Source: Cranoglanis bouderius (Eukaryota; Chordata; Actinopteri; Siluriformes; Cranoglanididae). From it: a stretch of 64,000 nt of DNA. The translations under genes and the position numbers were made by a program. Under the pieces are notes generated by a model. That model made no database searches and was not told the origin of the DNA. It worked only from the letters and a program-made list of their open reading frames with translations. The stretch is taken from assembly GCA_023630585.1 (NCBI GenBank), contig CM042552.1, positions 4,769,501-4,833,500 on the forward strand. The letters run 5' to 3'. Of this stretch, positions 1-12,669 are shown one piece after another. The stretch's first letter is position 1; every line of letters starts with the position of its first letter.

Positions 1-133
1 AAAAAGCCTTTTGGTTTTGTGTGATTGAACTGCTTTTGAACTGCATCTGTTTGATTCCATGATGAAAACAGAGGCGATGCTAAAAATAGCATGGTGAGTC
101 ATTCAACGACACTTAAAGTCTGAGGCAGTCTTT

Positions 134-168
134 TTCTTCTTCTTCTTCTTCTTCTTCTTCTTCTTCTT
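134..168. repeat. (TTC)n microsatellite
   Basis: About ten TTC units ending in a T run. Confidence 0.95.
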
Positions 169-418
169 TTTTTTTCCTGAGCTGTATGATTTTGCAGTGA
201 TGGATTAGAAGTGTCAGGACATTTGCTATTGTTTTCTCCATTTTAGTAAACTGCTTACTGTACTATTTCTGTTATCCCTGTGTGAAAGTTTCCTCAGTTC
301 TCCTGCTGCGGTTTGGCTCAGTCGCCCCATCATAACTTCTGTCATTCTGTCTCTTAGACTTTATATTTATATACATACTGCTTTCTGTCAGGCCTGCTTA
401 CCATACCGTCTCTAATTT

Positions 419-440
419 TGTGTGTGTGTGTGTGTGTGTG
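419..440. repeat. (TG)n microsatellite
   Basis: Eleven TG units followed by four TCAG units. Confidence 0.9.
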
Positions 441-814
441 TCAGTCAGTCAGTCATTTTCCACATTTTCCACATTCTCATAATGAAAGACATGCAGTATG
501 AAGCCTTTGTGCGGTTACCAGGCAGTCGGGTCTTATTCCGCCGCTGTCTCTAATAGATCATTTCTTTTCCTTTCATTTGTTTTTGACTCATCTCTGGATA
601 ACAGCGGTGACACTGGGCCTTATTTAAAATTTCAATAATATGCAATCTTCTATTCATACAGCAAGAGAGAGAATAAAAGAACGGGAGGGGATAGTGCAAA
701 TAATGGATCTTCCTTCTCTTCAGAATGAGGGCTAATCTTATTGACCTGGGTCAAATTACAGGTAATGCTTAGCTAACCCCTTTGACATAAAATTCTCAGA
801 AATGAGAATATGAC

Positions 815-962
815 AAATTGTAAGTCGCCTTTGACTTGCTCATTGGGGATAAATTCACACATTTTAAAATTTATATCCAGAAATTTATACATTTCTGTAA
901 AGCTGCTTTGGGACAATGTCCATTGTTCAAAGCGCTATACAAATAAAACTGAATTGAATTGA
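815..962 (+). repeat. L2/CR1-type LINE 3' tail fragment
   Basis: Carries the signature AGCTGCTTTGGGACAATG, then AAAGCGCTATACAAATAAA, and ends in a GAATT repeat. This resembles the 3' ends of fish non-LTR retrotransposons (recalled, not searched). No ORF remains. Confidence 0.6.
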
Positions 963-984
963 GTTTAAGATTTTTCGGTGGAGT

Positions 985-1433
985 CTTGAAGACTGTTGCT
1001 AGGCAACTGGAAAACTTTTTACGCCGGGCATACACTAGCTAATCTCTGAGGCTGAAGATTCTCCTAGCTAGCACACAATCAAACCTTTTTGTTTTTCTAC
1101 AGACAATATAAAGTCAGAATGACAGTGGAAAAATGAGATAAAACTGTCAGGAATGCCAACGTTTACCTCAGATATGTTGTTAAAATACAAAGAAAAGACT
1201 TTGTACGACTAAAATCACACACTTATGACACTTAGCATTGAACACAAACCGAACAGTGTTTTTGAAAACATTGTTGCTAGGCAACTGGAAGCTGCACATA
1301 AACTAGCTAATCTCTGAGACTGAATAATTTCCTAGCTAGCACATAACCATCAAGTCAATATGAAGATAAAGAAGGTAAAATTGTAAGGAATACCAACATT
1401 TACCACCGATATGTTGTAAAAATACAAAGAAAT
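985..1433 (+). repeat. diverged direct duplication, two units ~278 bp apart
   Basis: GTTGCTAGGCAACTGG at 995 and 1273 is followed in both units by CTAGCTAATCTCTGAG, CCTAGCTAGCACA and GATATGTTGT-AAAATACAAAG in the same order. Each unit carries a GTTGCTAGGCAAC X-box-like palindrome. Confidence 0.8.
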
Positions 1434-1443
1434 GAATCTCTAT

Positions 1444-2010
1444 ACAGTTGTGCTCATAAATTTACATACCCCTTGCAGAATCTGTGAAATGTTAATAATT
1501 GAAAAAAAGTAGGAGGAATCATTAAAATTGCATTTTGATTTTTATTTAATACTGCCCTGAATAAGCTGTTTCACATAACAGATCTTTGCATATAGTCCAC
1601 AAGATACAATAATGACTGAATTTACATAAATGAGCCAGTTCAAAAGTTTACGTACCCTCGGTTCTTAATACTGTGTGCCGTTACCTAGATGATCAACAGC
1701 TGTTTTTATGTTTTGTGATAGTTGTTCATGAGTCCTTTGATTGTCCTGAGCAGTTAAACTGCCCACTGTTCTTCAGAAAAATCCTCCAGGTCCTGCAGTC
1801 TTTGCTTTTCCAGCATCTTCTGCATATTTGACCCCTTTCCAACAGTGACTATACGATGTTGAAATCCATCCTTTCACACTGAGGACAACTGAGGGACTCG
1901 TACACAACTATTACAAAAGGTGCAAACTTTCACCGATGAGCAAGAAGGCAACACGATACACTGAGGGGGGTGTAAACTTTTGAACAGGGTAATCTGTGTA
2001 AATTGTTATT
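1444..2010 (+). mobile_element. decayed DNA-transposon-like repeat
   Basis: Begins TACAGTTGTGCTCATAAATT, a motif I associate with interspersed fish DNA repeats. An internal TTACGTACCCT and a terminal TGTAAACTTTTGAACAGGGT follow. No intact transposase ORF. Superfamily not assigned. Confidence 0.45.
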
Positions 2011-2754
2011 GTTAACAGTTCTTGCTGTTAAGTCATTTATGGTGGCTCTGAGTGGTTTAGTTAATAAACCTTTGGTCCTCTGAAAGGTTCAGGTGTATGA
2101 GAAATTGTTTTGAGGTAACAGCCTCATGCTGGACCTTATGGACAGCAGAAGGGGGCTCAATGGTGCACAGATTTTTAGCAAAAGAGCTTCAGGGTGTGGC
2201 TCTATACTTCCTAATTGTTTACTCAGCTGCAATACAGCACTCTTGCAAATTATAGAACGGACATATGAAAAAGTACGGGGTGTGTGGACAAAAGTTGGCA
2301 GCATGAATAAGTGAATTGTATATTATAGATTTTGGTAATACTGGGTTGTCCTCACACATAATGACACCATTTTGAGTTGAAATCATCTGTGTTTGCAGCT
2401 GAGCCTGCCTTTTTTCTCGTAGCTGGGTTTAGGGTTTGCTGGTCGATGTATTTCTCTAGGAATTCCATGGTGTATGTTTAACAGAGGGTTTTCTTTTGTT
2501 GTTGTTTTTTTAAACTTGTACAAGTTTTACTGTTGTTTTTAAATTAGTTTGTATTCCTAAGGTTTTGTTTGTTGTCTAGCAGCAAAGTGCTGCCATATTC
2601 AATCATGCCACTGTAAGTTCGTGACTTCAGCCTTCAAGCATGCTCCCTCCCTTTCAGTTTGTACATTGAAGCTGTATTAATTAGTACTAGAGGAAGGCGT
2701 AAGTGGATTTGGATTGGATTTTGGCTATTCTGGCAGAATACCCAGTAAGTAATT

Positions 2755-2915
2755 GAGCATTTAGTTGGCCTAGTGGTGTCCCGCCCCCCCCGGCCCGAGG
2801 TTTCAGGACTAGAGATTAGTGGTCCCCAACCCTGAACCTGGATTACTGCCATTGTGCTCTATCACACCTGATCCATCCTGGATAATTGTGGGTGTGTTAA
2901 AACTGGACTTCATGA
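2755..2915. repeat. interspersed fragment (CACCTGATCCA type)
   Basis: GTCCCCAACCCTG and CACACCTGATCCATCCTG resemble a stretch at 55200-55380 and 26190-26235. Very probably a dispersed non-coding repeat. Confidence 0.45.
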
Positions 2916-5202
2916 CTTACCACGTCATTGAGGTTGTTTTTCTAAATAGTGTTTTTAGCAGGATGTTTGGAGTTTTCAAAATGCATGCAGTCAAAACTAT
3001 GACACCAATTTGTATGTGTTGTATTTTACCTAATGCAGTTAAACATACAGTACATACTTGCATAATTTGCACTAGAGGGGAAGTGGCACGTGGAGCAATA
3101 CAGAATGTTTTTGTATTTGCAGGTTTGAGTGGGAGGTCAGAAATAAACCTTGTGGGAAAATACGTAGTAGTACAAAGTGAACATAACTGTCCTGTTATTT
3201 TCTATCAGCTCACAAATTTGTGTTAATTAAATTTGTCAAACAATAAATCGCTGGCAGAAGATAGTGGTTTTTTTTTATTTTTTTTTTTTAAAGCTGCTTG
3301 CTGTGTTTCTTGTGTTCATTAAAAAAGGAAAAAACTCTTAACAGTGTTTCATTGCCTATTTTGTTTTATATTTGGTGGAATTTGACCTACTGTGTTTAAT
3401 AGAAAATATTGTGGGTGGGTAGAAACAGAACTGCAGTAACTGCTGGTCTAGTCGAGCACATCTGGGCAGGAAGAACACATAACCTGTACGCGACTGGATA
3501 CATGTACCTGCTCAACCACTCAGTGTTTGTTTGGTGACGCAAACTGTAGCACAACATCTTCAAACACTTTCACGGATTCTGGAGGTGCCCGTGTTGCCTC
3601 CTTTACATACCACCATGAACTACGCTTGACCAAAATCCATCTGATTTGCTTACATGCAAATATGCATACATATAAATCGGCTTGGTGTACATGTAGGCAT
3701 GTATTCACACTGAGATGCCTGTTTATTAAATGTATTGGTGATGTAACCGTGTAAAGCAGTGTCGGCCATCAACATTGCCAATGCTTCAAGTTAGTTGCTT
3801 CAAAAGGAGAACAACATAACGTCTAAGTCAACCTGGGTACTTTACTCAGCTTCTGCTTTTACACGTCCTCTTTTTTGCTAGTCATTAACGTTATTAGTTA
3901 GCACTTCCAAAACGGTTATTCTTTTCTAAATGTTTTTGATTTTGGTTTCACAAAAGGTTATTCAGTTAACCCATCAGGGTGGAAAGAAGGATGAGGAAGT
4001 GTGGCTTACCGGGACAGAAAGCAAACCTTCAACAGGCTTCAGCGTACAACCAATTATAGAAATATACCATCATGTCATAATTATGCCTTTAATAGTAACC
4101 ATATCAACTATATACTATAATACTAGTTTTCTACTACTAGAATAAGAAACTTTAATTGGTATAAGAGGAATAAAACATTATGAACTTTGCTTTATGTTGG
4201 GCTGCATCACATCATCCTGTCACTGTTTATTGTCACCCCACTGATTTTATTTCTTACCTTCTTACCAATTTAAGTATAATACTGCCACTGGTTTACAGTA
4301 GGGTATCATATGGTAAGTACGGTTGTTATATTCTTGACTTAATGACATCACTGTGGTTTTACTGTGGCTCTTATGTTAACTGTTATGTAATAGTACAAAT
4401 GATACATATACCAAAGAAGTCATATTATAATTATGGTTGGCATGGTTTTTAACATGTTTTCATGTTGTTTTTCCAAACCAAAAACCATGGTTTATTGTCG
4501 TAAGGGCCCAATGACTGATCATCATCAGTTGGAACAAGCAGAGCCGCTTTTTTTTTTCCACAATGGTTTTGGAAGTTAATTAAATTTATGGGTTTTCTGG
4601 AATAACACATACTTGGCTTTTGCTCCCCATTCTCATTGGCTAGCAGCCCAGAAGATGCCAAGGCAAACCTGAGAGAAACTCAGAATTTAGTCAGTCTTGA
4701 GGCGATTTCTGGTTCGTGGGAATCTATAGCTTTTTGCTGAAGTAAACACAAGTAGTTATTGCATGAGGTACTGCTGTTTTGGGCATGTCTTTCCTTTCAT
4801 ACCCTTGGACAGACATGAATATATCATTCTCTTGAATGTGCTGCAAAATATGTGCTGCAAAAAATTGTGGTGGTTTCTGCATGACATCTAAAACCAACCA
4901 TTTTTGGTACATATAATTATATTGGTTAAGGGTCCGCCTCTGTGGTCTCGCCAACGGTGAAACTATAAATTATGCTGCTTTTTTTATTTATTTATTTTTT
5001 TTAAATTATAATTGCACAAGTTATTTGTACTCATCCAAGCCACCTAATTGTGATCCCTCGAGCCACTGGCACAGTGTAGTTTGTAAGTTCAGACTTGTGT
5101 AGTCACGTTCTGTCCTCCAGGCCTGGTGTGAGAACAAAACGAAAACACAGTTTAGGCCCAGTAAATGGCTCGAATCCTTGTCCCAGCTTAGTGTTTCAAC
5201 TG

Positions 5203-5247
<45 letters not shown>

Positions 5248-5383
5248 TTTGACAGGCTTTGTGTTGCTTCACGGTCAGTGGACCACCAATCGCAGCCTCC
5301 TGGGTGGTCGTCATAGAAACAACAGAGCGAAGGAGGTGGTCAACAGAGCGGAGGACAAAAAGGTATGCCGATGATTCATTGAA

Positions 5384-5421
<38 letters not shown>

Positions 5422-6130
5422 AAGTATTCCTCTGAGATCTTTCTTATTGACTGTTCCATGAAGGATTAAGCCAAGTTTCCCCTTGGTTGATTAGAAAAGG
5501 AGGAGGCTTTGTTTAAAGATGAAGTGGTGGGAGATAGGAGCAAATTTAGCTCTTTCCATCCACCAGGATATGACTGAACAGCAAGCAAAAGTCACTTTCC
5601 CATATCAAGCCTCCACCCTCGTCATAGTAATCGCCCTCCTCCTAATCCCACAGCTGTTTCCTTCAAATGGACAACAGGTTTGATGTGTAGTTTTTCCCTT
5701 TTGTGCGACAAAAATTACAAAACACTTGTTTACAGGGAACTATTGCAGTATAATATGCAGCATGCAGGAAACAGCTGGGTTTCTATTTCATTAGCATGTC
5801 TGTTTTGAATGCTGATGAAATGTAATGAAATTCTCCTCCCTGCGTCAGTACTGTAGTTCCAACGTCTGCTGAATCGTCTCGAGCTCGTTATGATCTTTAA
5901 ATGATAATTCCAGTTGGAAAAACAAAGCCAGACCGCATGTTTGTCAATCAGTCATCTTAGATTAAAATATAATCTAGACTCCTTGGGGGGGGGAGGGGGG
6001 GAGGGGGAGGATTCTTCAAGGTTGCTTAATTGTTCGTTGGATAATTTCAAGTTCAAAGCTTCTTAAAAAGGTTCCACTTGGGACTACATACCTTTAAGAG
6101 TTCAGAGTTCATGGCTTTGGTCAAAAGTGA
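2916..6130. other. intergenic, no gene seen
   Basis: AT-rich sequence with poly-T runs and two TG microsatellites. ORFs up to 135 codons here have no recognisable domain. Confidence 0.7.
5206..5247. repeat. (TG)n microsatellite
   Basis: About 21 TG units; a second (TG)16 tract lies at 5386-5418. Confidence 0.95.
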
Positions 6131-6144
6131 TAACATGAAACGCA

Positions 6145-6290
6145 AGTACAAAACCAAACATCCATCCATCCATCCCTCTGTACCGCTTATCCTACACAGG
6201 GTCGCGGGGAGCCTGGAGCCTATCCCAGGGGACTCGGGGCACAAGGCGGGGGACACTCTGGATGGAGTGCCATTATTATTTATAAACATA
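6145..6290 (-). mobile_element. SINE/LINE-tail family D copy
   Basis: On the minus strand it reads CCTGGGATAGGCTCCAGGCT, then a GACCCTGTG/GGATAAGCGG block, ending in a GGAT tetranucleotide run. The same family recurs at 30955, 36635, 37060 and 58575. Confidence 0.7.
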
Positions 6291-6305
6291 ATCATTAATG
6301 GTTAA

Positions 6306-7970
6306 GCATCACAAGGTAACTGTTGTCACCAATCAGGCATGTTAGTCGCTTATCCTGACCTTTTGTAGGCAAGGAATTTTATATAACTGGACTGGACCAT
6401 AATGTTTTTTGTTTAACATCCCTAATATTAGTAATATTCTAAATGTAAGTCGGAGTGTCAGACTGCAGTCCCACGGGGTCACAGCCTTTTTAACATACCA
6501 TATTCAGTTCATGAAGGTTTTATTAATTAGCCGATGTTCTAAATGAGAGTGAACTCCGAAGTGCTTTGGCCCTCGACTCGGCCTCCCTACCCTTCATTAC
6601 TGCTTCATATTTTGTGAAGTGATACATAGCATAATTAGATGCTTTATTGAAATCAAAGTGACTTAGAAGCGAGGAAGTGTAGAGAGTAAGCATCCAGCTG
6701 TTAAAGGAGACAAATTGAAAATTTGTATTCAAGGGAAATCATGGGAAAGTTGTACGCTCTTTACAATTGAGAGTCTTACATTTCTGTAAAATGGTTCCAT
6801 AAGTTTTGATTGATGGATCTTTACCCATTTTGTTGGTGACACGGAGAACTGAGAGGAATTTGTTCTGAAAGAAATTCCCACCATACATTTTATGATCACA
6901 TGACAGTTCATGAATGAAACAAGGTACGTTCAATTTAAATTAAATACATTGAATGAAGTCATGTGAAGTGTGATGTTGATCCAAAACATTTGGGAGGTTG
7001 TATTTTTTTAAGGCCTAAATAATGGAGTGTAGTGGGTTCGATGGAATGAAAACCATTAACAGATATTTGAAGTTAACATTTCTGTTCCAGAGCAGTTTTT
7101 GTTCATGGGAAAATACTGTTCTTTTCTGTTTTTATGTTCTTGCGCTTCAGAGCCCAGATCGATCCACATCAAACAAGGTAGTACATTAAGTCACGTGAAT
7201 TATAGTGTTAAAACTAGTTGTTGCCATAAAGATTGTAGGTTTGAATTTGCATTATACAATATATCTGTATACTATAAATGATTACTTGATGGATAACTAA
7301 CAACTGCCATTAAACTTCTATTAATTGCACATTGTGATTATATTCATATCTACTGTTTTTTTTTCTCTCAGTACAGGGAAACATGGTGAACTCCTTATCT
7401 ATTGTAATCACACATACATTTGGTTGGAAAACACTAAAGTATTCCTTTAAAATAATAGTTTAATCCACGTTTCCCAGATTTTCATATACACAAGTCAGTT
7501 CCTGTAGTAAAAAAGTAAGAGTAAGAAATCTCCTTGGACAAGCTTACAGGATTTGGCTTCATCCGTCTCTCTTGTGTCGACCTAAAAATGACTTAAAATG
7601 CATTTGTTAAGCTGTGAAACATCTGATTGTGGAACACAGTGCATCCTCTGTTCTGACCTCGTGTGGGAGAAGGTTTGGAGCTCGGGGTGGTGTGCGAGGA
7701 AAGTCCCGTCAGTTCAGGGTATTTCCTAACCATGTCAGTAAGACCGTTCACTACACTATCACACAGACTTTGTAATCATCGTCCTCTTTTCCCCCTCTGA
7801 CAAAACAGAAGAGGGACTTACAGAAGGTCACTGTGCTTTAGGGGTTTGATATTTAGGTCATGACTGTCCCCTTCCTGGTTCAGATTCTCTGCGAGTGTAC
7901 TCGTGACTGTACTGCAGAAATGAAATGTCCAAGAAGGTCTGTGTCTGTATCTAATTCAGTAAATAAACCA
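6306..7970. other. intergenic, no gene seen
   Basis: Short overlapping ORFs without motifs. Nothing supported. Confidence 0.7.
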
Positions 7971-7982
7971 TGCGCTACACAA

Positions 7983-8295
7983 CAGAAAATGGGTTCGCCC
8001 TGTCAGCGGGAGATTGCGAGTTTGATTCCCGACGATGCCACAGCCACCCATGGCTGGGAATCAAGAGAGAAAAAGTCTCTTCCCCCTGTCAACCACAGTG
8101 ATACTAACCAACTGTGAGCGTCTGTGTATGTGGAGGAGGGCAGATAGGAGGGCGCTTTCCTCCGAGTGTGTGACACAGCATAGCAGCACAAAAATTATAG
8201 TTGGCTGGTTTCACCATCCCCGGTTTTTAGCTGTCATCTGATGGCTGGTGGGTGGGAATTGAAAGGTGACCAAATTGAGAAGAAAGAAGGGGGAC
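7983..8295 (+). mobile_element. SINE family B copy
   Basis: GGGAGATTGCGAGTTTGATT (box-B-like), GCCACAGCCACCCATGGC, GAGGAGGGCAGATAG and a GGTGGGTGGGAATTG tail. Three other copies occur in the window (18055, 20800 and 37880). Confidence 0.7.
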
Positions 8296-8339
8296 AATCC
8301 AGCTTTCTAAGCAATCCTTTTGCTCTTCAGTCAACTACA

Positions 8340-8720
8340 GAATTATTGCCACCCTTCATGAAAACGAGCAAAAATAAATAACTTGCTTAGATGTGGGAGC
8401 TGTTTCAAAAGTATTGGCACCTTACACTGGCAGAAAAATAAGTACTAATTGTACCTTTTCTTGTCGCTAGAGATGTATCCTTGTCCTTTAATACCTTTAA
8501 TGTCTCTCTTTTACCTGGAAATGTAAATATAGTATACCTTTACAAAAGATTTGAACGGACTATAATGTACTTTTAAGCTTTAAATTGACACTATTTGCAC
8601 CTTTCTAGGTAAATGATACATACTAAAAGTACAAACGATGTATGTTTGAGGGAGCCATCCCAGCAACAGTGAAAGGGATAGTACAGTTTAGTACCTTTTT
8701 TGTGTAAGGTGTAGGATTAA
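8340..8720. repeat. fragments of two dispersed repeats (ATTGCCACC-type and GGTAC-rich)
   Basis: 8340-8440 resembles the transposon-like stretches at 16505 and 32265 (TATTGGCACC). 8440-8720 resembles the GGTAC-rich family at 26228 and 56645 (GATACATACTAAAAGTAC). Confidence 0.5.
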
Positions 8721-8939
8721 TATTTAGTACAGCTTCCTGTGTAGAGGATAACAGAACTGAGCCTCTTCATGTAATGTATGAGGTCGGAGACGTGTAGAAT
8801 GTCTTCAGCTACACCTTCAGGCAAAGTGTTTTAACATCCTTTATATTCTTTGGTCTGTGTATGTGGACTTTTCTCTTTAATCCTGACAAGAGGAGATGCA
8901 AAACATTGATTTTGTGTCCACAAAATTGGATATATATAT

Positions 8940-9180
8940 ATATATTTTGCTCATTATCCTGTTGAAAGATCCAATTATGTTTAAGCCTCATGGCAGAGGC
9001 AGCCAGGTGATGCCATCAATCCCTGCAAGTGTCCCTGGACCACCAGCCACAAAACAACCCCATGTATCATTGATCCACCATAATATCTTTCAGTGGGTTT
9101 GGGGGCTTTTGCTTGAACACAGTCCTCATTTTTCACCAAATGTCTCCAGCCGTATTTTTGGTCAAAGGCAACAATAGAGT
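8940..9180 (+). mobile_element. decayed transposon-like segment
   Basis: GGTGATGCCATCAATCCCTG through CATTGATCCACCATAA resembles internal parts of dispersed fish DNA transposons. No intact protein is encoded and the family is unassigned. Confidence 0.35.
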
Positions 9181-9199
9181 AACTAGAGGATTAGAGAAA

Positions 9200-10030
9200 T
9201 TTAAAAATGACGTTTTTTTTTTTGTTTGTTTGTTTGTTTTTTTTCAAGGATGACAATTTGTTAGCTCTTGTTTAATTTTTTTTGTTAGACAAAAAAAATT
9301 AATCATTGTGTGTAATGTTTATTTTATGCATTCAGTTTTGTCCATTCTCTTGAAGTGTGCCAATATTCTTGTGGTCCAGATACAGAGGCAATCCATCACT
9401 GTATCATATGCTTGTATACTGTTGCAATATACGTGTAAGTATTGTATGCTTTTATATTGTTTTCACTTATTGCTCCATTATTGTATTTTTTGGAGAAATA
9501 ATATGTTTCATTTTTTAAAATTAAAGTCGACTGCTTCGAAAACTCTTGTCATATGAGCAATAAACAGCGAGATGTATGACTCTAAGAAGACTCCTGCATT
9601 ATAAACGTGTTACCCTTTTGGTCTCTCCCAAGCCATGCAGTAACTGATGATGAATGAATATTTACTGATGATGAATAAAGGTGATGAATATTTATGGAGC
9701 GCTCGTTCCTGCTTCACATCCGAGCTCCGATTAGACTGTCGTATGCAAACACACAGAGGTAGAGCTGGCCAATGAGCTGATTACCTGCAGAGGGAAGACT
9801 GGAGGACTCGAAGAATAAATTGGAACACAGACATCAGGTGGAAGCGTGATGAACATATTTTCCTGCAATTTATATAATTATGTATTATTTGGGGATAATC
9901 TAAAAGGCTAGCAAAATAATAACGTACCAAAATAACATCCAAGCCTCTCACACACTTACCTTTCTCTCTACATGACAGCATATGATCATTTTAATGTTAT
10001 ATATTTTCTTATCCGAAGGAACGCTTTATA
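9200..10030. other. intergenic, no gene seen
   Basis: Poly-T and TTTG repeats (9213-9245), then AT-rich unique sequence. Confidence 0.65.
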
Positions 10031-10039
10031 AGAAAACGG

Positions 10040-10610
10040 CTTAATGTGGCTTATGAATTTACTGGGTTTTCCCCCCTATTTATTGATTATAAATTAAAGT
10101 TACAGCTTTAGCTATGACTGTTACAAAGTGCTGACACTGGAGACTCCTTTGAGAAATGTTAAATGATCGTCTCTTTACAGAAAACTTCACGGCATCAACA
10201 ATTGCATGATTTTGTTTATGTAGGGTGTCCACCATACAAGTCGCTATATGTGAGATGTTACTATAGAAACAACAACATATTACAACATTAAACCTGGCAA
10301 CCGGGGCTACCGTCAAATCTGCTGTTAAAGAAAATGAATCATCACCTACTGGCTAACTAACTTAATCTACGTTCCACAAGATTAAACGTAACTATAAATG
10401 GATAAAAAGTACGAGGTGTCGTTATTTAATGAATAAAAAATTCATTCAATCATTATTGGCAAATTGCTGTTGTTTAAAACGTCTTGGGGGACATACTGTT
10501 GTTGATAAATTTTCCCATAACAGCATGCCCTGTTGTGTTATATTCTTTACTTATTATTCTTTTCATAGCAGAGAGATTATGACCACTAATTACAATTAAA
10601 ATTATATTTA
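10040..10610. mobile_element. palindromic non-autonomous element, family C
   Basis: GTGCTGACACTGGAGACTCC, GAAAACTTCACGGCATCAAC, GTCCACCATACAAG and a terminal CCATAACAGCATG half-palindrome. The same modules recur at 11740, 22440, 39540, 41940, 45880, 46415, 51690 and 63110. Confidence 0.6.
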
Positions 10611-11259
10611 ATTTGTTGTTTTTGATGCATTAAGACGTTTGACTATGAAGTTGTTTCCTTTGAGATATCAAATGGTTGCTCCTGTGGGAGTATGTAGTGT
10701 TTATGACAAGGTAAGTGGTGGTGCTTGGTGGTTATTTTGGTACACAAGCCACATTAGGCGTTTTAGAATGCCCAGTTTGAAAAGTAGACTGCTCTTAACA
10801 ATACAATTCAATCATCATACTTAATATTTTAGATTGTTTTCATCATTTGTTGATGTAGTGTGACCAAATTGATGTTCCTGTAATGCTCCAGTGTTTGGGA
10901 ACTGACGCTGCTGACAGATGGAGGGCCACAGCTGTTTTTCCCTCTTGCCTTCAGACACACACACACACACACACACAAAAAAAAAAAAATATCCTGATGC
11001 AAACATTCATACAATGGCCAAAGGGGCTAAACTCTGAGCCCATATGTCTGGGTCCTAAACATATCATATGTGATATGACCACGGTGCTGTCAATTCTCAG
11101 AAATATCTAAATAGATAGTGTGGGTCAAATAATGTAAATAATATTTGGCCAAATTGTACAGCATTCTCAAGGGGGTAGATGGTAGTTATTATATTCTCTA
11201 GCCAAGAAAAAGCCATTACTCATCTTATATTCTGATAAGCTATCTGCTGAAATCAATGC

Positions 11260-11615
11260 CGTAGTATGTTATGTTTACATTCATAGCATTTTTATTATAT
11301 TGTTATTCTTTTGCGCTACCTGTTATATCTGACACCTCCACACTAGAACTGTGTACTGGTCGGCGCTACACTGTCACTTACTCTGCTTATTGTCCTGTTT
11401 TAGTAGCTACTGTACTGTCTTATGCTGTTTGCACGTGTTGTGCACGTGCTCTTTGTGTAGAAATGCGTGGGTCTGATTTAGTTCTGCGTCGTCTGTTGTA
11501 GTTTTGTGTTGTTTCATGTAGCACTATTGTCTTGGAGGAACGTTGTTTTGTTTCACCGTGTCCTGTACCAGCTGTATATGGTTGAAATGACGAAAAGACA
11601 CTTGACTTGATTAGA
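11260..11615 (-). repeat. dispersed repeat family G, reverse copy
   Basis: The reverse complement runs from TCAAGTCAAGTG through ACCATATACAGCTGGTACAG and GCACGTGCACAAC. It is the inverse-orientation copy of 14787-15035. Confidence 0.7.
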
Positions 11616-11739
11616 TATTAGATTCGAAAAAATCTATTCTAAAAGAATTTGTTACGTTTAGTACTTCCACAAAACATTGCTATGCAATTCTTATTATAAT
11701 CTACATTGTTTTCCTTAGGGTAAAGTTGTAGCAGGCATT

Positions 11740-12420
11740 TTAGTAGTAACTATGGATTTTTTAATTTTTTTTTTTTAAAGCTCTGATTGGTCAGCAGGTG
11801 GGTGTTTGATTAATTTTCCTATAACAGCCTGAATCGGACAGTAGTTCCTGCTCCGTTATCTGTGAGGAGACTTTTATTTATTTATTTAGCATTTTTGGAA
11901 GGAACCTCCAGTGTCAGCGCTTTATAACAGACGTAAAGCTGTGACTTGTGTTTTTCCAACTTCAAGACTTCGAGTTTGTGCTTTGCAGTTTCACGGGAAC
12001 AAGACAAGATGTGTTTTTTTTTTTGTTTTTTTTTGTCGTTTTAACTTCAAGAGACAAAAAAAAGAGGGGCTGCTAAGAGAACAATTGTTTGAAATATAAG
12101 CATTTAATTCATTTAACGTTTCACAACATTAAATGAAAGTATAAATGGGGGGAGAAAATGTAATGTTGATTTTAATTAATAAACGAATGGTAATTCTTGG
12201 CTAATTGCTGTAGTTTAAGAGGAATAACACACTTCAGGGTGTGTTGTTATAGGAAAATAATCAGTAACGCGGCTTTGTTTCATCTGCATCGCGCCGCCCT
12301 ATCGTTGATGAGTTTTCCTAGAATAGCACAACCCCCAAGTATTTGATTCCTTACATAATAAAGCCCTGTTATGAGAAACATGCAAATGTGAATATAAATG
12401 CTAAGATAAACGAAGTTTGA
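11740..12420. mobile_element. palindromic family C copies, paired
   Basis: Half-sites TTTTCCTATAACAGCC near 11815 and TTATAGGAAAATAATCAG near 12250, plus TTTTCCTAGAATAGCAC near 12315, form inverted pairs typical of family C. Confidence 0.5.
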
Positions 12421-12439
12421 TGGAGCTAACATTAGCTTA

Positions 12440-12665
12440 GAGTGCTCCAGGAATAACCAAGACTGGCTTTTGTCAACAGGCAGCGATATGATCAGGTCTT
12501 AGGAGCAGGAGGAGAGGCTGCTGCTTGTCATCTTGCACTAAATTGGATTTCAGGCTGCAAACAAACAGCCGTTCGTTTGGATGTGGAGAGCAAACAAAGG
12601 CAGCCACTAATTAACATCAATATCAATCGATCTTCCCATTGATACTTGCATCCAAGGATAACATG
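12440..12665. promoter_or_regulatory. candidate enhancer-like block
   Basis: Non-repetitive stretch with CTAATTAACATCAATATCAATCGATC split over homeodomain- and ONECUT-like words, plus GCAAACAAACAGCC and GCAAACAAAGG forkhead-like words. Motif evidence only. Confidence 0.25.
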
Positions 12666-12669
12666 TGAC

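Noticed and set aside
2819..3226. 135-codon plus ORF
   Set aside because: Begins in a dispersed repeat, no domain, no splice context, AT-rich chance ORF.
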